Source: Sinohyriopsis cumingii | Taxonomy: Eukaryota; Mollusca; Bivalvia; Unionida; Unionidae | Length of the DNA: 64,000 nt | Assembly (NCBI GenBank): GCA_028554795.2 | Contig: CM068838.1 | Coordinates: forward strand, 128,995,428 to 129,059,427 | Direction: 5' to 3' | Shown: positions 57,001 through 64,000 of the stretch, in pieces | Position numbering within the stretch: the stretch's first letter is position 1 | Layout of the letters: each line of letters begins with the position of its first letter | The notes under the pieces: model-generated | The model's database searches: none | Told to the model about the DNA's origin: nothing | Seen by the model: the letters and a program-made list of their open reading frames with translations, nothing else | Position numbers and translations under genes: made by a program

Positions 57001-58224
57001 CATGCCGGGAAAAGAGACCGTCAGCAATTTTGTCGTCGCCACTATCGTCACCGAGGACGCCGAAGTCGATATGGAAGGCGCAAACACTGTCCCGGGCTGT
57101 CCGTTATCGAGGGCTGAGACACCCTCGGACGTGGAGAGTGACCCCATGTTGACTGTGGTACAGAGGGAAGAGATAGTGACGTTGCTGGCCGGGTATTCCG
57201 ATGTGCTTACGGAAATACCCGGGAGAACGTCACTTGTCGCGTTCGGATTATAGCTGGTGGACGACCGGCCAGTCCAGCGGAAACCCTACCCATTGCCCCA
57301 CGCGAAGCGACAAGTCGTAAGGGAAGACATCGAGCAGATGGTTACTCTGGGAATAATCGAGCCCGCCGACTCTCCGTACAGCTCTCCGGTAGTCCTAGTG
57401 CAGAACAAGGATGGCACACATCGGTTTTGTGTCGACTATCGGAAGCTGAATCAGATGACGAAATTTCAAGTTGAAATGCTACCTGACCCGAACATATATT
57501 CGCTTCTGTCTCGAAAGCGAAATATTTCTCGAAGTTGGATTTGTCCAGAGGCTATTGGCAAATTCCTGTAAGGAAGGAGGATAGGGCATAGCTCGCTTTT
57601 TCTACTCCCGATGGGACCTACCAATGGTTGGTCATGCCGTTCGGAGTCCAGAATGCGCCCAGAGTCTTCACTAGAATGATGCGGAAGTTGTTGGAGCCCA
57701 TGCGCGATAGGGGTGTCCACAACTTCATGGATGATCTCTTGCTAGCCACAGAGACGTGGGATGAACACCACGCTCTGCTAGCTGACGTTTAGGAACGGCT
57801 ACGTCAGGCGGGATTGACAGCTCGCCCTTCCAAATGTCGCCTTGGGTTCCGGACATTGGACTATTTGGGACATACCCTGAGTCAAGGCGCGCTGTCCCCC
57901 GAAAGGTCGAAGGTGGATCAGCTGAGAAACGCAGCACGGCCCACCACGAAAACTAAGGTGAGATCATTCCTGGGATTGGCCGGGTATTACCGGAGGTATG
58001 TGGCCAATTTCAGTGCGATTGCGGGGCCGTTGTCTCACCTAACCAAGAAACAGGCCCCGAGTAAAGTTATTTGGACGGGTGCATGTGAGCACGCTTTCCA
58101 AACGCTAAAGGATAGGCTTACATCCGACGCGGTTGTCCGTCTACCGGATCTGTCCAAAGACTTCGTGCTTCGCACTTACGCATGTGACACGGGAATGGGA
58201 GCAAGAGGGGACGCTTTTTCTTGA
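57001..58224 (+). pseudogene. gypsy reverse transcriptase with truncated RNase H (copy B)
   Basis: RT motifs match copy A: EDIEQMVTLGIIEPADSPYS, RFCVDYRKLNQ, MPFGVQNAPRVFTRMM, and FMDDLLLAT. It includes the RT-proximal segment QREEIVTLLAGYSDVLTEIP (from about 57161), which is interrupted by TAA/TAG codons. RNase H is cut at the same base as in copy A, so the 3' loss happened before the duplication. Confidence 0.82.
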
Positions 58225-58755
58225 CGGTGTTTACGCGTAGAAAACTATATTGATTTGTCATGTGATCAATATATCTAATTTTAAATGCAGACGTTTGGCC
58301 ATGTTTAATTGCGATTTATTAGCCATATTAGATTTAACATGAACTTAATTTTAAAATATTTAGACATTTCGATTCAAGCAGAGAACTTAAAAACAGAGTA
58401 AATTTTGTAAAAATATATTCGATATAGCCATTTTAATGATTTTGCTGACAGTTCGATTTTGTAGCTCGTTTATATCACAGTGATAGTTTTACAAAAAAAT
58501 AGTGACGAAAGAATGGATATGCATTCGATATAATCAATTAAGGAGATTTGAAACGTTTAACAGAAGTATTCACGTGAACACAGCTGGCAGTAATACACAT
58601 ACTGTTTTATAATATAGGCAGATTACTCTATTTATACTATTTATACATAGTCATTATCCCTACCCACAGTGCCGCTCCTACACTTACTTAATACTCTCGG
58701 CGTAAAATTTTTGTAGCGAAATCCTTTTAACTTTCAGACAAATTTTGTAATGAAT

Positions 58756-58756
<1 letters not shown>
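58225..58756. other. Unassigned AT-rich DNA (copy B)
   Basis: Counterpart of 18154-18668; nothing recognised. Confidence 0.5.

Positions 58757-58828
<72 letters not shown>
58757..58828. repeat. (TA)n microsatellite (copy B)
   Basis: TA run with one TACATA interruption at its start. Confidence 0.95.
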
Positions 58829-58832
<4 letters not shown>

Positions 58833-58929
58833 AACGCGCATTAGAAGGAATAGATAAATAAAGATGACGTTTTAGTGAATAAATAAAATAAAGTCTTAAA
58901 TATATGAATAAAAAGACCCTAAATCTTAC

Positions 58930-59010
58930 CTTGGCGAAAGTGACAATATTCTAAACTCTGTGACTTGAAATGCAAATGTTCCTTGGAGATGTTCAATTGG
59001 ACCTTTATAA
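58930..59010 (-). promoter_or_regulatory. Orphan TATA promoter and leader exon (copy B)
   Basis: Counterpart of 18863-18943: TTATAAAGG at 59002-59010 and donor CCAAG|GTAAG (exon end 58930). The TATA box and donor are unchanged in both copies although no coding exon follows. Confidence 0.58.
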
Positions 59011-60127
59011 CGATGCCGTCAAAATGATATTTGTGCATTGGCATGGGTAAGGGGATCATTTATAACAATAGCCTCTGGATAAATATAATCAATCACCCAT
59101 AATATTAAACCCAGAGGAAGGGGAAATGCATGCTTAATTTGTTTTACACTTTACTTGAATTGCATCTTGTTATAGCACACTGTGTGGCAAAGCTGTGTGT
59201 CTTATGCCAATATACAGAATATTTATCATGTATGTCTTACATGTCCGAGAAACTAGCATTACGGAGCAAACACAGATTTCTATGCCGGGAGCGTAGAAAA
59301 GCTGTTGTTTGTTGGCGGTGTTGGTGTGGAGTTGGCAAACGGAGGTTTTGTCAAGCTGACTTGTGGCCTGATATCAACGTCTTATTGCATATCGATAACA
59401 TGTGGTATTTCATCATGGTCCCATATTTAGGATCCATGATTCAAAATAGCCAAACTTTTGGATGAATTTCACGACACTATATATACATATAATGAAAGTG
59501 AACTAGGATCTGCCAAATCAGCATGAACTTTTACTGCTGGATATGCGTTCGCTTTCTGACACATGTAACCAAAATGTGTTTGAATATATACATACAGCCC
59601 AAGGATTTATAGTATATTTCAATTTAGTCCGATAAAGAGATGCAAACCTTTACTGATAGTGGCTGACCATTCAGAGGTCGATTTAGTCTATTCTTTAAAA
59701 TGTGTAATCCGTGCCAACAATTATTTCCTCACTCACTGATATACATTTTAGAGGCTAACTGGTATTTCTCGACCAGCTGAAGGGTCCATTGGGCAATATG
59801 TGTAGAATATTTCTAGATGAAATCCCATCTTTGACAAGTTATAAATGTGCGTGGTAGAACACTAGCAAACACAATATGCTATCTCGAATTTTTTGTGTAT
59901 ATCGGACGAGAATTTGCGATACGCCTTTTGTTGAGAAAGTGACCACCCCAACATGGAAATCCAAATTATTGCATTCCCGAGAAATAGCTTGGTGAAGTGT
60001 TCGGCATATTTTGAAGTCAAATTTAATGAAATAAAATCTTTAAAGTTTTTCACCAATGTAGAGGAATCCAGTATGCCTCCTGCAACGTAAACGTGTAACA
60101 CTCGAATGCATCAATATATTTATATTT
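59011..60127. other. Unassigned region (copy B)
   Basis: Counterpart of 18944-20050. It ends at a deletion joint near 60120 that removes everything corresponding to 20055-20828, including the ATGT microsatellite. Confidence 0.5.
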
Positions 60128-60330
60128 ATAACACTGATGCATCATGTCGCAGCTACGTAGCAAGATCTCCCAGTGAATCACATTATCCTGGCACTAGGAC
60201 TGACCAGTCCTAGCATTAAGCTGCTAATGCTGAGCGCCAGGCGAGAAAGATGCTTGTACCATTTTTATATGTCTATGGCATGACTCGGCAGGGGTTCGAC
60301 CCCCGCGACATCCCGAGGTGAGATGTGAGT
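60128..60330 (-). mobile_element. SINE-2 fragment (copy B)
   Basis: It keeps the B-box-side part of the element at 20808-21045; its other end is removed by the adjacent deletion. Confidence 0.65.
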
Positions 60331-60838
60331 GAAATCTGATTAAGTTTATATGTTCAGACAATGGCCTCAGACCACTTATGGCCAATATTTATTATTTTTC
60401 TATTAAGAAGAAAGAACTAGAAACAACGTTCGACATATTCGAAGTATTAACCATATATTTGGGTATTATTTATGCTATGTAGAAGATTCACAAAACAAAG
60501 TTAAACCTTCAATTGAAGTTAGGTGAGAATTGTAATTCATTGTTGTAAATGTCAAAAGAGATCTTAACAACATATTGGGATTGCAAGGTTTGGATACATC
60601 AGGGTGACACTGATGAGCTATTGTGCATAAAAATGAAGTCAACGGTGTGGATATATTACATGTTTATAAATTTATTAAAGCAGTTTTGAACGGTAGGAAT
60701 ACTTAGATAATTGGGGTGAGACTTATTTAGGTAATTTGATTTGCTGATTAAGGCGAATAAATAGAGCACAATGACATGAAGGTATCAATATAGTCGCCCT
60801 GAAGACATAATATGTCTGATATGTAATACTGAAATAGA

Positions 60839-60844
60839 AACTAA
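60839..60844. other. Empty Polinton target site AACTAA
   Basis: Flanks gaaataga and gtatggcttt are continuous here with one AACTAA, exactly the two sides of the Polinton insertion in copy A. Confidence 0.95.
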
Positions 60845-61550
60845 GTATGGCTTTACTGTGGTTTGTACTTTTTAAGCTGGTGCAAGGGGAATGATTATAC
60901 CTTCGAATATTTACATAAAACCTAACATTCAAAATATATGCACATCTATACATTTGAATCATACGAGACTTTCAATGACACACTTAGGTACATTTCTTTG
61001 TATTGCTATTTGTTTGTAGAAAATGATTTGACATTTCTTGCAAACACTAATGTTTTACTGCAGACTTCTCGAAGTCCCAGCCCTAGACAGAATCCTGCAT
61101 TGATGGTTTAGCACGTGAATTCGATCCAGGTGGTTAAGGGTTATCGATATGCAGTAAGACGTTCATATCAGGGAATAAGTCACGTTGACAAACCTCCCCT
61201 ACTTTCCACCACCACTATCACCAACAACGAGAACAACGTTTCTCAGCTTCTGACATACAAATTTAGATTTGTTCCATAAGCTAGTCTCTACGACTTTGAA
61301 GACAGCAAATGTTATGATAAATATTCCGTGATCAATATGAATACTTAATTTTGGAATATGACACACAGATATGTTCTAAATTGTGTAATATCATGATGCA
61401 ATTCAAATAAAGTGCAAAACAAATTTAGCATTCAGTTCCCAGCCCTCTAGGTGTAAGATTATGGGTGATTGATTTCATTTTGTCAGAGGTATTTATTATA
61501 AATGGTGCCCGTGATCATAACGAATGCAGAAATATTTTTTGACGGCATCA

Positions 61551-61628
61551 GTGTAAAAGGTCCATACTTAAGGAATAATTGCATTTAAAGAGCCATAAAG
61601 AGTTTGGAAGATTGTCACTTTCAGCAAG
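61551..61628 (+). promoter_or_regulatory. Promoter and leader exon with mutated donor (copy B)
   Basis: Counterpart of 31226-31302: GTGTAAAAGG at 61551-61560 and a near-identical leader, but the exon is followed by AT (61629-61630) where copy A has the splice donor GT. The coding exon would lie beyond the window. Confidence 0.65.
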
Positions 61629-61891
61629 ATACGATATGGGTTCTATTTGTTTATATATTTAAGAATTGATTTTATTTAGTCATTTCATCACGTTTATTTT
61701 TATTTCTTCCTTCTTATGCTTACTCTTACTTTTATCGGGATTTAAAGAAAAAACAACACAAACGCCGATAGTTGAGTGCATTATGCTTCTTCAGGCACGA
61801 AATGTTTTGAAAGAAACTGATGACATCTTTTAGAAAAAAAACAATTATGTTATTGCGTCACGTCAAAAATGATATTCAACGTCATAACAAT

Positions 61892-61902
<11 letters not shown>

Positions 61903-61941
<39 letters not shown>
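61903..61941. repeat. (TG)n microsatellite
   Basis: A TG run not expanded at the equivalent place in copy A (about 31556-31576). Confidence 0.95.
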
Positions 61942-61942
<1 letters not shown>

Positions 61943-61987
61943 TTAGGATTTCTGACGTAGCTTTAACAATTTTTCAGTCATATCGGT

Positions 61988-62243
61988 ACGATGTAGGCAG
62001 TGTGGCAGTTTATAGTGATGCCTAGCACTGGGTCATGATGCCGCAGACATGTAGCATGATGTCCCACCTAGTCACATTATCCTGACACCAATCCGACCAG
62101 TTCTAACACTAACCTCTTAATGCCGAGCGCTTAACGAGGCAGCTGTTAGTACCATTTTTGGAAGTCTTTGGTATGACACGGCCGGGGTTCTAACCCACGA
62201 CCTCCCGGTTCCGAGGCGGACGCTCTAACCACTAGGCCACCGT
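61988..62243 (-). mobile_element. SINE-2, nearly full length (copy B)
   Basis: Counterpart of 31622-31882, with the A box complete on the reverse strand (GGTGGCCTAGTGGTTAGAGC). Confidence 0.8.
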
Positions 62244-62329
62244 AGCAGTCATATATATATAGAGACAAACAGTCATATAATTATACTGTTATAAAATATA
62301 TACAATATATCAATTTTAAAAAATACAAT

Positions 62330-63600
62330 TTTATTTAGTTCATTGGCATTAAGGCCATTAGGATACAAAGTATCTAACTTATGAATCCAATAAGTTTCTT
62401 TTATAATTATATTCATGTCACCATGTACAATATCTATTGGCATGAAAGAAAAATCGAGTAGAGAGTGATTATTGGTGTTAAAGTGTGTTGAAATATTAGA
62501 GGAAAACTGAGGATCTCTATAATATTTTGGTGAAAGGGATGATTATTCATTCTCTTAGAAACTTGTTGAAGTGTTTGTCCAACATAATGGATGCTACATG
62601 TTTTACATGTTATCAAATAAATCACATCAGTTGATATGCAGTTAGTGTTATTACGTAGAGAAAATGCCTCTTTTGCATTAGCGCTACTGAAAGACGTACT
62701 TGCTCTTATGCCAACACATTTAGAGCACCGATGTCTGTTACAATTACATGACGAAAATTGTCTTTTATTTTCTGTCTGTTTAGTTCTACCTAGAATATAT
62801 TGCAAATTCTTGATTCTTCCATAAGCGAGAATTGGTTTATTTTTAGAAAGTGATTTTACGCTGGTTTTATTTAATAAATTTAGGAGACTATACTATTTAT
62901 TAATGATACTACCTATATTAGATAATGAAGGATTATATTGTATTGTGAAAGGACTTGTATTTTTCTCTTTTTTAACATTCTGCTGTGTTTAAAGACTCAT
63001 GTTGATTAAGATTACTGGCTTTGTTCAGCGCAGACGCAATTATATGTGTAGGATAATTTCTAGTTTGAAAATATGTTTGTAATTTATTCGACGAATTTTG
63101 TTATTTACAATCATCTGAAATAATGCGTCGGTATATTTTGGCCTGGCTATATCGTATACCGTTTTTACATGACATGGGATGACAGGAAGAACACTCCACA
63201 TATTGGTAGATATTAGCTTCCTAGATATGAATATTTGTAGAGATAGTGTTATCAATATTTTTTTAATTACATTTACATCAAAAAATGAAACATGCGTACC
63301 ATATGCAGTATTAATAAATTTAATCTTCGGGTGAAAGTGATCTAGGCAATCAATAAATTTTTTCAGTTCTTCAGCTGAATGGTTCCAGATCAGAAATATG
63401 TCATCTAAAAATCTGAACCAAACAGATGGATTAAACGTTTCATTTTGAAGAAAATCTTTTTCTAATTTACCCATGAAAAGGGAAGCGTATGCATGAGCCA
63501 TAGAACTATTCATTACCGTACTCATTATTTGGATGCAATTCGCATTATTAAATTGAAAATAATTATTTTCTAAGATAAGTTTTATTATTTTGCAAATATC
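62330..63600 (-). mobile_element. Penelope-like retroelement relic (copy B)
   Basis: Better preserved than copy A. A single reverse-strand frame from 63525 to 63040 carries MAHAYASLFMGKLEKDF, FRFLDDIFLIWN, the downstream THVSFFDVNVIKK and ISTNMWSVLPVIPCHVK. The endonuclease part (62805-62434) has DVIYLITCKTCSIHYVGQT with the conserved Gly intact and KRMNNH following. A frame break and small deletion lie between the two near 62830-63030. RT plus GIY-YIG identifies a Penelope-like element; 5'-truncated. Confidence 0.87.
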
Positions 63601-63713
63601 TTTGCTAGATAGTGTGCTAATATTAGGATTGCTATCAAGTAATAATTATACGCTTCAATACCATCTGCAAGCGGAATCTTGGTACATAGTGATGATACAT
63701 CACTATTTTATTC

Positions 63714-63716
<3 letters not shown>

Positions 63717-63783
<67 letters not shown>
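63717..63783. repeat. (TA)n microsatellite
   Basis: A TA run at the right edge of the Penelope relic; counterpart of 33434-33526. A further TA run begins at about 63979 and is cut by the window end. Confidence 0.95.
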
Positions 63784-63787
<4 letters not shown>

Positions 63788-64000
63788 CAAATTACAAATC
63801 TTCAAGTTAAACATTCTTAGATACAAAAAATTTCGCCTAGAGGGTTAAGTAAAAAGTGAGAGTGACCGGTTACTCTTAGAGTAGCACTGTGGCAAGGGAG
63901 ACTGACCATGTATATATCGAATAATCTGCACAATTATATACAAATCCTGAAGCAAAGCGACTCGCCTGCACATATTGTATATATATATATATATATATAT

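Larger units (their letters stand above)
54195..58224 (+). mobile_element. Ty3/gypsy relic with Gag-PR-INT-RT order (copy B)
   Basis: Same element and same truncation in RNase H as 14225-18153. It is slightly longer because it keeps an 86-base gag segment and an integrase segment (about 56565-56600) lost from copy A. It shares with copy A the gag TGA, the frame break in the RT palm near 57500 and the TAG at 57590. Copy-B-only damage includes a 1-base loss right after the protease DTG, a 1-base loss near 56508 and a TAG at 57790. Confidence 0.85.
40729..64000. repeat. Large segmental duplication, copy B
   Basis: This is the second copy of the block that begins at base 1. It runs off the right edge at a (TA)n tract corresponding to about 33705-33773 of copy A. 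It lacks the Polinton and keeps an uninterrupted target site at 60839-60844. It retains more of the ORF1 relic and of gag than copy A. It has a local inversion at 49145-49310 and a deletion at about 60125 that copy A does not share. Confidence 0.93.

Overview
The window looks like nuclear DNA of an invertebrate animal, most probably a lophotrochozoan such as a mollusc (an inference). It is AT-rich with long (TA)n and (ATGT)n runs. It carries tRNA-headed SINEs, a Penelope-like retroelement, a Ty3/gypsy element, non-LTR debris and a Polinton (Maverick) DNA transposon. The few host-type genes have TATA boxes, a 5' leader exon and a GT splice donor. There are no bacterial-style operons, rRNA or functional tRNA genes.

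Layout. Positions 1-33773 (copy A) reappear in the same order and orientation at 40729-64000 (copy B), differing by scattered substitutions and indels. Both copies run off the window. Each holds, in order: a degenerate SINE-1; a reverse-strand non-LTR RNase H relic interrupted by another SINE-1; an internally duplicated TG-rich block with a 110-bp hairpin and a third SINE-1; a glutamine-rich Gag-like ORF1 relic; a broken Ty3/gypsy element with integrase ahead of reverse transcriptase; an orphan promoter plus leader exon; SINE-2 copies; and a Penelope-like relic. This may be a true tandem duplication of about 40.7 kb or two haplotypes joined by the assembler.

The most striking object is copy-A specific. 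An 8965-bp Polinton lies at 21548-30512, bounded by 6-bp AACTAA target duplications. Copy B keeps the exact empty site at 60839-60844. The element has inverted repeats of about 330-370 bp beginning AGTAGT, a protein-primed type family B DNA polymerase (interrupted), two single-BIR proteins, a zinc-knuckle protein, a Q/E-rich coiled-coil protein, a membrane/coiled-coil protein and a small basic protein. I see no integrase, protease, packaging ATPase or capsid gene. Three of its genes end 21-29 nt before a sequence that matches the replication-dependent histone mRNA 3' stem-loop exactly (GGCCCTTTTCAGGGCC), followed by a purine-rich U7-type downstream element. No poly(A) signal was seen there. 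This suggests histone-style, S-phase-coupled 3' end formation. The polymerase-to-membrane-protein genes lie head to tail with overlapping or touching stop and start codons.

Between the copies, a pair of small secreted Gly/Asp/Tyr-rich protein genes (33907-34281 forward, 37921-38301 reverse) sits tail to tail inside an older inverted duplication. Each has a TATA box and a separate non-coding leader exon. A third leader exon/promoter at 18.9 kb has no coding exon, and the copy-B version of the forward gene has lost its splice donor GT.
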